Assembly (NCBI RefSeq): GCF_006716115.1
Contig: NZ_VFOO01000001.1
Coordinates: forward strand, 2,356,001 to 2,420,000
Direction of reading: 5' to 3'
From: Subtercola boreus
GTDB taxonomy: Bacteria; Actinomycetota; Actinomycetes; Actinomycetales; Microbacteriaceae
Length of the DNA stretch: 64,000 bases
Positions 24,888-32,982 of this stretch are shown here, one piece after another. The position numbers and the translations under genes were made by a program. The notes beneath the pieces are model-generated. The model saw nothing but the letters and a program-made list of their open reading frames with translations, was not told where the DNA came from and made no database searches. How positions within the stretch are numbered: position 1 is the stretch's first letter; each line of letters opens with the position of its first letter.

Positions 24888-25616
24888 TCAGGATCCGCCG
24901 CCGAGCAGATCGACCCCGATCTGCCGGGCGGCGACGGCGGCGCGTGAGCGCACGAAGTCGCTCGTGCGCTCACTGAAGCTCGTCGCGACGTAGGGCACGG
25001 TGAGTACCGCGAGCGCGCGTTCCCTGCTGAGCACCGGGAACACGATGTCGGTGACGCCGGGCTGCAGCGCGTCGGGATGCTCGAGGTAGCCGTTCGCCCG
25101 GATCTCCGCGAGGTCGGCGTGACCGGCCGCCGCGGAACCTTCGCCCGAGAACGCCAGCTGCACCCGCCCCGACGCCGTCGTCTCGACGGGGAACAGCGCG
25201 CCCACCCGCACCTGGAACCCGAAGTCGCCCGGGCTCACGACCTGCGTCACCACGCGCATCCGGCCGGCATCCAGCACGCTGAGGTTGCACGACGACCGCG
25301 TCTCCTCGGCCAGCCGCCGCATCGGGGGCTGCGCCGCAGCGATCAGCGACCGGAGCGGTTCCTGCCGGTGCGCGAGCTCGAACAGCATCGTCGAGAGCAG
25401 GTAGACGCCGGTGCCCGCGTCGCGGTAGAGGTAGCCCCGTCGCTCCAGCAGCGTGAGCACGCGGAAGATCTGGGTGGCGCTCCGGCCGATCGCCGCGGCG
25501 ATCTGCGCCTGGCTGAGCCCGGTGTCGCTCGATGCCAGCAGCTCGAGAACGTCGAGCGCCTTGTCGAGCGCGGGCACGGCGTAGTCGGGGCCCGCGGTCG
25601 ACGGTGAGCCGGTCAT
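24888..25616 (-). CDS. IclR-family transcriptional regulator
   Basis: This regulator has 242 residues, with an N-terminal winged helix (GLSQAQIAAAIGRSATQIFRV at about residues 33-53) and a C-terminal effector domain. The domain contains ETTASGRVQLAF and GVTDIVFPVLSRERALAVL. It starts 8 nt after the SAH-hydrolase-like gene in the same direction, so it is co-transcribed with it. The upstream divergent promoter region carries two copies of a perfect palindrome (26849-26879), a plausible binding site for this protein. The effector is unknown; a nucleoside or homocysteine-linked compound fits the neighbours. Confidence 0.88.
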   Translation of the reverse strand: MTGSPSTAGPDYAVPALDKALDVLELLASSDTGLSQAQIAAAIGRSATQIFRVLTLLERRGYLYRDAGTGVYLLSTMLFELAHRQEPLRSLIAAAQPPMRRLAEETRSSCNLSVLDAGRMRVVTQVVSPGDFGFQVRVGALFPVETTASGRVQLAFSGEGSAAAGHADLAEIRANGYLEHPDALQPGVTDIVFPVLSRERALAVLTVPYVATSFSERTSDFVRSRAAVAARQIGVDLLGGGS

Positions 25617-25624
25617 CCGCTCGC

Positions 25625-26836
25625 CTATGCCGACGCCGACATCGCGGTGAGCATGCGCCGCGCGATCGTGCGCTCGATGTCGTCGGGCACCGGCTGGGCA
25701 CCGGCCGGCAACGAACCCGAGGCCGCAGCCAGGGCGATGCGTTCGAGCGAGAGCGTCTGCAGCAGGAATCCGAGGTCCATGGACTGGATCGAATTGCCCT
25801 TGGGTGAGCGACCCGCGAGGTTGAACATGCGGCCCTGGGCGAGGAGCACGAGATGGCGGCCGTCCGGCAGCTCGATCCGGTCGATCGCCTCATCGACGGC
25901 CCGGCTCGAGACGCTCGACGCGAGGAGGGCCGGCACGTCGATCTCCCACGGGAAGTGGCCGCAGTTCGCGAGGATGGCGCCGTCGTGCATCCGGTCGAAG
26001 ACTTCCGCGCCCACCACACCGGGTCGGCCTGTCGCGGTGATGATCACGTCGGCCCACGGCGCGAGATCGACCGCGGTCGACACCCGGAACCCGTCGAGCG
26101 CCGCCTCGAACGCCTTCAGCTCGTCGATCTCGGCGACCGCCACCTTGCCGCCGAGCGAGCGGAGATAGTGGGCGACGCCTCGTCCGCACCAGCCGTAGCC
26201 GACGACGACGAACCGGGTGCCCGGCACCATCAGGTTCGTGATGCGCATGAAGCTCTCGGCCACCGACTGGCCGACCGCGTGCTTGTTCTCGCCGATCTGC
26301 TTCAGCAGGCTGTCGTTGATCACGATCACGGGGAACGGCACGAGACCTGCCAGTTCGGTGCGCAGCCGGTCCCCGCCGGAGGTCGTCTCCTCTGTGCCGC
26401 CCAGGATGCTCGCGGTGCCGCCGCGCGCCACGATCCCGGCCGCGAGGTCACCGCCGTTGTCGAGCAGGATGCTCGGCTGCGCGTCGAGCACGCGACCGAC
26501 GTTCGCGTGGTGCGCGACGAGGTCGTCGTCCCGCCGGCCGAAGATCGTGAGGCGCCGACCGTCCACCTCGAGGTCGTTCAGGTAGGCGACGACATCGTCC
26601 TGGGTGGAGCCGTGATTGCCCGTACCGGCGATCTCCGCACCGCCGGCCGCGAGGGTCTCGACGAGCACGGCCGTCTTCGGCTCGACATGGAGCGACATGC
26701 CGATGCGGTGGCCCTCGAACGGACGAGTGCGCTCGAAGTCCTCCCGGGCCTGGGCGAGCAGGGGCATGCGGGAGCGGATCCACTCGACCCTGCGGGCTCC
26801 GGATGCGGCGTCGAGGTCGTTCTTCGTTTCGGTCAT
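25625..26836 (-). CDS. short-form S-adenosylhomocysteine-hydrolase-like protein
   Basis: The 403-residue protein matches the SAHH fold: SLHVEPKTAVLVETL (His50), ILLDNGGDLA (Asp130), GGTEETTSGGDRL (Glu150), VINDSLLK (Lys179), NAD-binding VVVGYGWCGRGVAHYL, and NCGHFPWEIDV. Compared with human SAHH, the position of Asp190 is Glu183 and that of Cys195 is Val188, and the C-terminal Lys/Tyr tail that reaches the neighbouring NAD site is missing. It is close in size to the roughly 400-residue short enzymes of thermophiles and archaea, some of which prefer S-inosylhomocysteine. It heads an operon with an IclR regulator and adenosine deaminase. ATG 26836 is preceded by AAGGA. It may be SAH hydrolase or act on another nucleoside. 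Confidence 0.8.
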   Translation of the reverse strand: MTETKNDLDAASGARRVEWIRSRMPLLAQAREDFERTRPFEGHRIGMSLHVEPKTAVLVETLAAGGAEIAGTGNHGSTQDDVVAYLNDLEVDGRRLTIFGRRDDDLVAHHANVGRVLDAQPSILLDNGGDLAAGIVARGGTASILGGTEETTSGGDRLRTELAGLVPFPVIVINDSLLKQIGENKHAVGQSVAESFMRITNLMVPGTRFVVVGYGWCGRGVAHYLRSLGGKVAVAEIDELKAFEAALDGFRVSTAVDLAPWADVIITATGRPGVVGAEVFDRMHDGAILANCGHFPWEIDVPALLASSVSSRAVDEAIDRIELPDGRHLVLLAQGRMFNLAGRSPKGNSIQSMDLGFLLQTLSLERIALAAASGSLPAGAQPVPDDIERTIARRMLTAMSASA

Positions 26837-26848
26837 GCCGAGCATCCT

Positions 26849-26879
26849 TTCATATATGAAGACAAGTTTCATATATGAT
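26849..26879. promoter_or_regulatory. twin palindromic operators in the SAHH-like/nucleoside-hydrolase divergent promoter
   Basis: TTCATATATGAA (26849-26860) is a perfect 12-bp palindrome, and TTCATATATGAT (26868-26879) repeats it with one end base changed, 19 bp further on. The AT-rich sites stand out in GC-rich DNA and lie between two divergent start codons (26836 and 26913). A spacing near two helical turns puts both sites on one DNA face. The co-located IclR regulator (24888-25616) is the likeliest binder; this is inference. Confidence 0.6.
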
Positions 26880-26912
26880 CGAGAGATTCTTCCTTCCGTC
26901 GAAAGGCCAGCC

Positions 26913-27860
26913 ATGCCGCGCAAGATCATCCTCGACTGCGACCCCGGTCACGACGACGCCATCGCGATCCTGCTCGCGCATGGCAACCCCGACGTCGAAC
27001 TGGTCGCCGTCACGACGGTGGTCGGCAACCAGACGCTCGAGAAGGTCACGCGGAACGCGCTCTCCGTGGCGCGCGTCGCAGGCATCACCGGCGTGCCGTT
27101 CGCGGCCGGCGCCGCGCGCCCGCTCGTGCGGAAGGTCGAGGTGGCCGAGAGCATCCACGGCGAATCCGGGCTCGACGGTCCGGTGCTGCCCGAGCCCACG
27201 ATCACGCTCGACCCTCGGCACGCGATCGACCTCATCATCGACACGATCATGGCGCACGAGCCGGGCGAGATCACGCTCGTCGCGACCGCGGGCCTGACGA
27301 ACATCGCGATGGCCGTGCGCAGGGAGCCCCGCATCGCCTCCCGCGTGCGCGAAATCGTGCTGATGGGCGGCGCCTACGCCGGCGGCAACTGGAGCGCGAC
27401 GGCCGAGTTCAACATCATCATCGACCCCGAAGCCGCGCACATCGTATTCAACGAGTCGTGGCCGCTCACGATGGTCGGGCTCGACCTCACCCACCAGGCC
27501 CTCGCGACGCCAGCGGTCGCGGCATCGATTGCGGAGATCGACACAGCGCCTGCCCGCTTCGTCGGCGAACTGCTCGAATTCTTCGGCGAGACCTACCGCG
27601 AACACCAGGGCTTCGACTCGCCCCCCGTGCACGACCCCTGCGCCGTCGCCTACGTGATCGACCCCTCCGTCATGACCACCCGGCGCGTACCCCTCGACGT
27701 CGAACTCACCGGAACACTCACGCTCGGGATGACCGTGGCCGACTTCCGGGCGCCCGCTCCGGATGACTGCACCACCCAGGTCGCGGTCACCCTCGACCAC
27801 GCGCGCTTCTGGGCCCTCGTCACCGACGCCCTCCGCCGCATCGGCGACCCCGCCCCGTAA
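26913..27860 (+). CDS. nucleoside hydrolase (inosine-uridine preferring family)
   Basis: It hydrolyses N-ribosidic bonds of nucleosides to base and ribose. The 315-residue protein has the calcium/ribose-binding signature DCDPGHDDA (Asp8, Asp10, Asp14, Asp15) and LVATAGLTNIAMAVR. It also shows VLMGGAYAGGNWSATAEFNI and, near the C-terminus, the active-site VHDPCAVAYV. The ATG at 26913 has GAAAGG 7 nt upstream. It diverges from the SAH-hydrolase-like operon over twin palindromes, so both transcripts are probably controlled together. Substrate preference among purine and pyrimidine nucleosides is not readable from the sequence. Confidence 0.93.
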   Translation: MPRKIILDCDPGHDDAIAILLAHGNPDVELVAVTTVVGNQTLEKVTRNALSVARVAGITGVPFAAGAARPLVRKVEVAESIHGESGLDGPVLPEPTITLDPRHAIDLIIDTIMAHEPGEITLVATAGLTNIAMAVRREPRIASRVREIVLMGGAYAGGNWSATAEFNIIIDPEAAHIVFNESWPLTMVGLDLTHQALATPAVAASIAEIDTAPARFVGELLEFFGETYREHQGFDSPPVHDPCAVAYVIDPSVMTTRRVPLDVELTGTLTLGMTVADFRAPAPDDCTTQVAVTLDHARFWALVTDALRRIGDPAP

Positions 27861-27902
27861 CCCTCCTCTCACCACTTCGTGAGTCGATGTCATGATTGTT
27901 CG

Positions 27903-28379
27903 ATGCTCCATTTCACATTCCATGATCTCGAACCGTTGGAGGGACCTTCGGCGGGGCTGGGCCTCTGCGACCTCACCGTGTCAGGGAATCTCGGCTCCGC
28001 GAGTTCGCACGGCCTCCAACCGAACGCTTCAATGATGGTCGTCCCCTCGCTCGCCTCCCTCCTCTTCGCGGTAACGAGCATCCTGAGCCCCCGCGCAAAA
28101 ACCGCTCACGCCGCGTTCGAGGCCACCGCTTCGCCCTTCACGCTGACTTTTCGGCGGAGCGCCAGAGGTGTCCGCGTTTCTGGGAGCGGCGGCGAGATCG
28201 ACCAGGGCAGCGTCGAATCGTTCACCGCAGCCGTACACCGGGATGTGGTGGGATTCGCAACGCTGCTCATCGGCTCCCTGCCGCCCGACGAGGACGGAAC
28301 CGCAGACCTCCACGAGGCCGTGACGGCGTTCACCCGAGCCGCGCCCGTGCCCCCGCCGATCCGCCCGGCACTCCCGTAG
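27903..28379 (+). CDS. hypothetical protein, 158 aa
   Basis: This protein is not recognised. The frame runs from ATG 27903 (or 27879 upstream) and reads as a small soluble protein without signal peptide: an N-terminal region MLHFTFHDLEPLEGPS, a central strand-rich part (FTLTFRRSARGVRVSG) and a C-terminal helix (TADLHEAVTAFTR). Codon third positions are less GC-biased than in the neighbours, which may mean recent acquisition or rapid change. It sits between nucleoside hydrolase and thymidine phosphorylase with no clear ribosome site. Coding status is likely but not certain. Confidence 0.55.
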   Translation: MLHFTFHDLEPLEGPSAGLGLCDLTVSGNLGSASSHGLQPNASMMVVPSLASLLFAVTSILSPRAKTAHAAFEATASPFTLTFRRSARGVRVSGSGGEIDQGSVESFTAAVHRDVVGFATLLIGSLPPDEDGTADLHEAVTAFTRAAPVPPPIRPALP

Positions 28380-28407
28380 GCTTCACCTCCCACCGACCCC
28401 TCACCGG

Positions 28408-29706
28408 TCAGCGCGGGGCGATGCGCTCCGCCACGAGGGGGCCGCGGGCCACGTACTCGGCCGGGTCGCCGATGGCGTAGGCGCCGTCGAGCGCCTCGAG
28501 GGCCCGCTCGAAACGGGAAGGCTCGTCGGCGCTCAGCGTGAACAGGGGCTGCCCGGCCACAACGGTGTCGCCGGCCTTCGCGTGCAGGTCGATGCCCGCC
28601 GCGTGCTGCACCGGATCCTCGGCCCGTGCCCGCCCCGCACCGAGCCGCCAGGCCGCGATGCCGAACGGGAGGGCGAGCTGCTCGAGCAGCACACCCGACG
28701 ACTGAGCCAGCACGGTGTGCGTCTCGCGGGCGACAGGCAACGCGGCATCCGGGTCCCCGCCCTGCGCGCGGATCACGGCCCGCCACGAGTCCATCGCCTG
28801 CCCCGAGGCGAGCGCTCCCGCGACATCCGCGTCGGGCTGCCCGGCGAGCGCGAGCATCTCGGAGGCGAGCGCGAGCGTCAGCTCGACCACATCCGCGGGC
28901 CCGCCGCCGGCCAGCACCTCGACCGACTCCCGCACCTCGTTCGCGTTTCCGATCGCGAGCCCGAGCGGCCGGTGCATGTCGGTCAGCAGCGCCGACGTGC
29001 GCACCCCGGCGTCGTTGCCGAGGTCGACCATCGTCTGCGCGAGCTCCCGCGACTTGGCGATGTCCTGCATGAACGCACCGGAGCCGAACTTCACGTCGAG
29101 CACCAGCGCGGCCGTGCCCTCGGCGATCTTCTTCGACATGATCGACGACGCGATCAGGGGAATCGCCTCGACCGTGCCGGTGATGTCCCGCAGGGCGTAG
29201 AGCTTCTTGTCGGCCGGCGCGAGTCCGCTGCCCGCCGCACAGATGACGCCGCCGACGTCGCGCAGCTGCTGGAACATCTCCTCGTTCGACAGCGACGCCC
29301 GCCAGCCGGGGATGCTCTCGAGCTTGTCGAGCGTTCCACCGGTGTGCCCGAGCCCGCGCCCGGAGAGCTGCGGCACCGCGACCCCGAACGAGGCCACGAG
29401 CGGCATCAGCGGCAGGGTGATCTTGTCGCCCACGCCCCCGGTCGAGTGCTTGTCGACGGTCGTCTTGCCGAGCCCCTCGAAGCTCATGGTCTCGCCGCTT
29501 GCGATCATCGCAAGCGTGAGATCGCGGATCTCCGGTCGACCCATGCCGTTCAGCAGGATCGCCATCGCCATGGCTGCCATCTGCGCATCTTCAACGTAGC
29601 CGCGGGTGTAGGCGTCGATCATCCAGTCGATCTGGGAGGTGGTCAGCGTGCCGCCGTCCCGCTTGGTGCGGATCAGGTCGACGACGTCGTGGGCTTCGAT
29701 GCTCAT
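28408..29706 (-). CDS. deoA: thymidine phosphorylase
   Basis: It phosphorolyses thymidine/deoxyuridine to base and deoxyribose-1-phosphate. The 432-residue protein carries the family signature STGGVGDKITLPLMPLV. It also has SGRGLGHTGGTLDKLESIPG, ALRDITGTVEAIPLIASSIM and VLDVKFGSGAFM, and ends with the C-terminal PYNP domain. It follows cytidine deaminase after a 198-nt repeat-rich spacer, probably as the last gene of the nucleoside transporter operon. The deoxyribose-1-phosphate product could feed the mutase at 20285; deoC is not in the window. Confidence 0.95.
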   Translation of the reverse strand: MSIEAHDVVDLIRTKRDGGTLTTSQIDWMIDAYTRGYVEDAQMAAMAMAILLNGMGRPEIRDLTLAMIASGETMSFEGLGKTTVDKHSTGGVGDKITLPLMPLVASFGVAVPQLSGRGLGHTGGTLDKLESIPGWRASLSNEEMFQQLRDVGGVICAAGSGLAPADKKLYALRDITGTVEAIPLIASSIMSKKIAEGTAALVLDVKFGSGAFMQDIAKSRELAQTMVDLGNDAGVRTSALLTDMHRPLGLAIGNANEVRESVEVLAGGGPADVVELTLALASEMLALAGQPDADVAGALASGQAMDSWRAVIRAQGGDPDAALPVARETHTVLAQSSGVLLEQLALPFGIAAWRLGAGRARAEDPVQHAAGIDLHAKAGDTVVAGQPLFTLSADEPSRFERALEALDGAYAIGDPAEYVARGPLVAERIAPR

Positions 29707-29729
29707 GTGGTGCTCCCAGGTGGGGGGAT

Positions 29730-29849
29730 GGTGGATGTTCGGGGTGGCCGACGCCGACGGGCGGACGTTCGGGGGGCGGACCCCGGCGGGTGGATGATCG
29801 GAGGGCGGCCGACCCCGGCGGGCGGGTGATCGGGGTGCCCGGTGCCGGT
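29730..29849. repeat. degenerate ~30-bp repeats between cdd and deoA
   Basis: At least four imperfect units of 29-32 bp occur in a row, each with a core like GGATGATCGGGGGG followed by a CCGACCCCGGC-like end. They fill most of the 198-nt spacer (29707-29904) inside an operon. No coding sequence or terminator is apparent there. Confidence 0.6.
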
Positions 29850-29904
29850 GGTTCGTGACCTCGCCGTCGCCGGTGCCGGTGGCTGCCCGGGGCGCCCCTC
29901 AGCC

Positions 29905-30327
29905 TCAGGCCCCGCTGGTCGCCTCGCTGTACTCGACAAGCGTGCGCGGCCCGAACGCGTCGGGCAGCACCTCGTCGATCGTGCGGATGCCCGACACGGT
30001 CTCGAGCAGCATGCCCTCTGCGCTGTGTTCGTAGAGCAGCTGGCGGCAGCGCCCGCACGGCATCAGCGCCCCGCCCTGGCCGTCGACGCAGGTGAACGCG
30101 ACGAGCTTGCCGCCGCCCGTCATGTGCAGCGACGACACCAGCGCGCACTCGGCGCAGAGCGTCAGACCGTAGGAGGCGTTCTCGACGTTCGCGCCGGAGA
30201 TGATCCGCCCGTCGTCGACGATCGCCGCGACGCCGACAGGGAAGTGCGAGTACGGAACGTAGGCGTGCGTGGCGGCTTCATTGGCAACCGCTCGCAGGGC
30301 ATCCCAATCGACCTCGGGTGAAGACAT
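29905..30327 (-). CDS. cdd: cytidine deaminase
   Basis: It converts cytidine and deoxycytidine to uridine forms. The 140-residue tetrameric-type enzyme has the substrate/zinc motif ISGANVENASYGLTLCAECA and the second zinc pair in MPCGRCRQLL. The ATG at 30327 starts 10 nt after the permease gene stop, with AGGAGCACCGAC as the ribosome site, so it belongs to the nucleoside ABC transporter operon. Confidence 0.95.
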   Translation of the reverse strand: MSSPEVDWDALRAVANEAATHAYVPYSHFPVGVAAIVDDGRIISGANVENASYGLTLCAECALVSSLHMTGGGKLVAFTCVDGQGGALMPCGRCRQLLYEHSAEGMLLETVSGIRTIDEVLPDAFGPRTLVEYSEATSGA

Positions 30328-30337
30328 GTCGGTGCTC

Positions 30338-31684
30338 CTAGGACTTTATGTACGGTTTGCCGGATGCTGCGGGCCCTCGCGAGCGCCCGACGAGACCGGC
30401 GACGGCGAAGATGGTCAGCACGTACGGCAGCATCAGCATGAACTCGCTGGGCACCGGGGAACCGATGATGCCGAGCACGTTCTGCAGGTTCGAGGCGAAC
30501 CCGAACAGCAGGGCCGCGAGCGTCGCCCGGATCGGGTCCCACTGGCCGAAGATCACCGCCGCGAGGGCGATGTAGCCGGCGCCTGCCGTCATCTCCTTGT
30601 TGAACGCACCCACCGAACCGAGCGTGAAGTACGCACCACCGAGGCCCGCGATAGCGCCGGCGAGCAGCACGTTCCAGAACCGGGTGCGGCCGACGTTGAT
30701 GCCGACGGTGTCGGCGGCCTGTGGATGCTCGCCCACCGCCCGCACGCGGAGACCCCACTTCGTGTGGAACAGCGCGAAGTACACCGCCGCGACGCCGATG
30801 TACATCAGATACACGACGATCGTCTGCCGGAACAGGGTCGGCCCGATCACCGGGATCTCGCTGAGCAGCGGGATGTTGATGCGGTCGAACCGCGGCGGCG
30901 AGTTCAGCAGCTCTGCATTCTTCGACAGCACCTGCGAGTAGAGGAAGTTCGTCAGCCCGATGACCAGCACGTTCAGCACGACGCCGACGATGACCTGGTC
31001 GACGAGGTACTTGATCGAGAACGCGGCGAGCACGAACGAGACGAGAGCACCCGCGACGCAGGCCACGACCAGGCCGAGCAGCGGCTGGCCGGTGATCGAC
31101 GCGACGACGGCCGAGGCGAACGCACCGGCGAGGAGCTGGCCCTCGATCGCGACGTTCACGACACCGACGCGTTCGGAGATGACCCCGCCCATCGCGCCGA
31201 AGATCAGCGGCACCGAGAGCGAGACCGTGCCGACCAGGAGGCCGGGCACCGGAAGCGTCTGCCCGGCCGCGGCCCAGGCCAGGAAGCCGAACAGGAACAC
31301 CACGCCGAAGACGCTTGTGAGCCAGAGCGGAACGTGGCGATCCGCCCGCACCCGCAGGTACGCCAGGATCGCGATGACCAGCAGCAGCACCGTCACGACG
31401 ATGCCTGCGAGGCGCGTGGGCGTCTCGACGGCGGGCAGCTGGATCAGGTCGTTGTCGTTCGAGAGCCGGAACGTCGAGATGCCGTCACGACCGAGCACAA
31501 CGAACAGCACCAGGGCGATGAGCGTGAAGATGCCGAATGCGATCGGCGCCTTCCACGATTTGACGATCGTGCGCTCGAGGCCGTTCGACGAGTCGGGGTG
31601 CACATGTTGGGTCGCCGACGAGACCGTCGATGGATCCGTGACCTCGACCGCGAGGTTGCTCGATCCTGTGATGGGTGAACTCAT
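30338..31684 (-). CDS. nucleoside ABC transporter permease
   Basis: This is a membrane subunit of 448 residues of the BPD_transp_2 (LivH/RbsC-like) family. About ten hydrophobic segments are visible. The typical permease loop EHPQAADTVGINVGRTRFWN lies near residue 325. The ATG at 31684 overlaps the stop of the upstream permease gene (ATGA). With the second permease, the twin-ATPase protein and BMP lipoproteins it forms a PnrA/Nup-type nucleoside importer. A much longer open frame to 32158 exists but lies over the upstream gene and is rejected. Confidence 0.92.
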   Translation of the reverse strand: MSSPITGSSNLAVEVTDPSTVSSATQHVHPDSSNGLERTIVKSWKAPIAFGIFTLIALVLFVVLGRDGISTFRLSNDNDLIQLPAVETPTRLAGIVVTVLLLVIAILAYLRVRADRHVPLWLTSVFGVVFLFGFLAWAAAGQTLPVPGLLVGTVSLSVPLIFGAMGGVISERVGVVNVAIEGQLLAGAFASAVVASITGQPLLGLVVACVAGALVSFVLAAFSIKYLVDQVIVGVVLNVLVIGLTNFLYSQVLSKNAELLNSPPRFDRINIPLLSEIPVIGPTLFRQTIVVYLMYIGVAAVYFALFHTKWGLRVRAVGEHPQAADTVGINVGRTRFWNVLLAGAIAGLGGAYFTLGSVGAFNKEMTAGAGYIALAAVIFGQWDPIRATLAALLFGFASNLQNVLGIIGSPVPSEFMLMLPYVLTIFAVAGLVGRSRGPAASGKPYIKS

Positions 31685-32982
31685 TTCGCTGCCACCGCCT
31701 TCGCGAGTGTGACGGGCTTCTTCTTGCGGGCGACACCCGGAGTCGGAAGGTGGAACACGGCCCGCACGAGCGGCGGGGCAGCGATGAACAGCACGATGAG
31801 CGACTGCACGACGAGCACGATGTCGACCGGGATGCCCTGGCCGGCCTGCATCGAGAATCCGCCGGCCTTGAAGGCGCCGAACAGGATGCCCGCCACGAAG
31901 ATGCCCCACGGCCGTGAACGACCGAGCAGCGCCACCGTGATCGCGTCGAAGCCGATGCCCGCGTCGATGCCGGAGGAGAACCCGGTCGTGACCGTCCCGA
32001 GCACCTGGGCGACGCCGGCGAGGCCGATCAGCCCGCCCGAGATCAGCATCACGGTCACATAGGAGCGTTTCACGTCGATTCCGGCGACCCGCGCCGCGTT
32101 CGGGTTGACCCCGACCGCACGGAACTTGAAGCCGAGGCTCGAGCGTGAGAGCAGCCACCAGACGAAGACCGTCGCCGCGATCGAGACCAGGAGGCCCGCG
32201 TGCAGGTTGTAGCCCGGCCCGAGCAGGTCGGGGTACACGGCCGTCGGCAGCATCGCCGGCGTCTTCGGGTTGTTCGACCCCGGTGCCTGCAGCAGCCCCG
32301 GAGTGCGGAGCATGTACGACACGAGGTAGACCGCCACGTAGTTCAGCATGATCGTCACGATCACCTCATGCGCACCCGTGCGGGCCTTCAGCAGGCCGAC
32401 GATGCCGCCCCAGAGCGCGCCGCCCGCGATTCCGGCAAGCACGGCGAGAATGAGGTGGATGCCGTACGGCAGCGGGAACGAATAGCCCACCCAGCCGGCA
32501 GCGGCCGCCGCGATGAGCATCTGCCCCTGGCCGCCGATGTTGAACATGCCCGCGCGGAACGCGAGGCCCACACCGAGGCCCGCGACGATCAGCGGCGTCG
32601 CGAACGTGAGGGTGTCGGTCAGCGGCTTGATGCCCTTGGCGAAGTCGAGCGCACCGAAGTTGTAGACCGACCCCTGGAAGAGTGCGCTGTACGCACCCGA
32701 AACGGACACCCAGACGGCATTGATCGTGTCGGCCGGGCGCGAGAAGAAGTACCCGGAGGCCGCCTGCACGTTCTCGTCGGTCAGGGCGATCAGGATGCCG
32801 CCGACGATGAGCGCCAGCACCACCGCGAGGATCGAGATGACGACACTGCCACCCGCGAGGTCCCGGAGGATCTGGTTCGACCGGGGCGGCGGGGCGACCG
32901 GCGAGGCCGGGCCGGAGCCCGAACCCCTGCCCGCACCTCCGGCTGGTGACTGCGGCGAGGCCGCCACGGCAGTGTCGCTCAC
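31681..32982 (-). CDS. nucleoside ABC transporter permease
   Basis: This 433-residue BPD_transp_2 permease has a disordered Gly/Pro-rich N-terminus of about 40 residues. Multiple membrane helices follow, including NIGGQGQMLIAAAAAGWVGY. The EAA-like loop VNPNAARVAGIDVKRSYV lies near residue 300. Its start overlaps the stop of the ATPase gene by 4 nt and its stop overlaps the next permease, so expression is coupled throughout. Confidence 0.92.
   Translation of the reverse strand: MSDTAVAASPQSPAGGAGRGSGSGPASPVAPPPRSNQILRDLAGGSVVISILAVVLALIVGGILIALTDENVQAASGYFFSRPADTINAVWVSVSGAYSALFQGSVYNFGALDFAKGIKPLTDTLTFATPLIVAGLGVGLAFRAGMFNIGGQGQMLIAAAAAGWVGYSFPLPYGIHLILAVLAGIAGGALWGGIVGLLKARTGAHEVIVTIMLNYVAVYLVSYMLRTPGLLQAPGSNNPKTPAMLPTAVYPDLLGPGYNLHAGLLVSIAATVFVWWLLSRSSLGFKFRAVGVNPNAARVAGIDVKRSYVTVMLISGGLIGLAGVAQVLGTVTTGFSSGIDAGIGFDAITVALLGRSRPWGIFVAGILFGAFKAGGFSMQAGQGIPVDIVLVVQSLIVLFIAAPPLVRAVFHLPTPGVARKKKPVTLAKAVAAK

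Noticed and set aside
29703-29939. Small Pro/Arg-rich frame on the minus strand between deoA and cdd
   Set aside because: It is translated repeat spacer overlapping the cdd 3' end.
30338-32158. 606-codon version of the nucleoside permease
   Set aside because: The N-terminal 158 residues are read from another frame of the upstream permease; the ATG at 31684 has the expected ATGA overlap.
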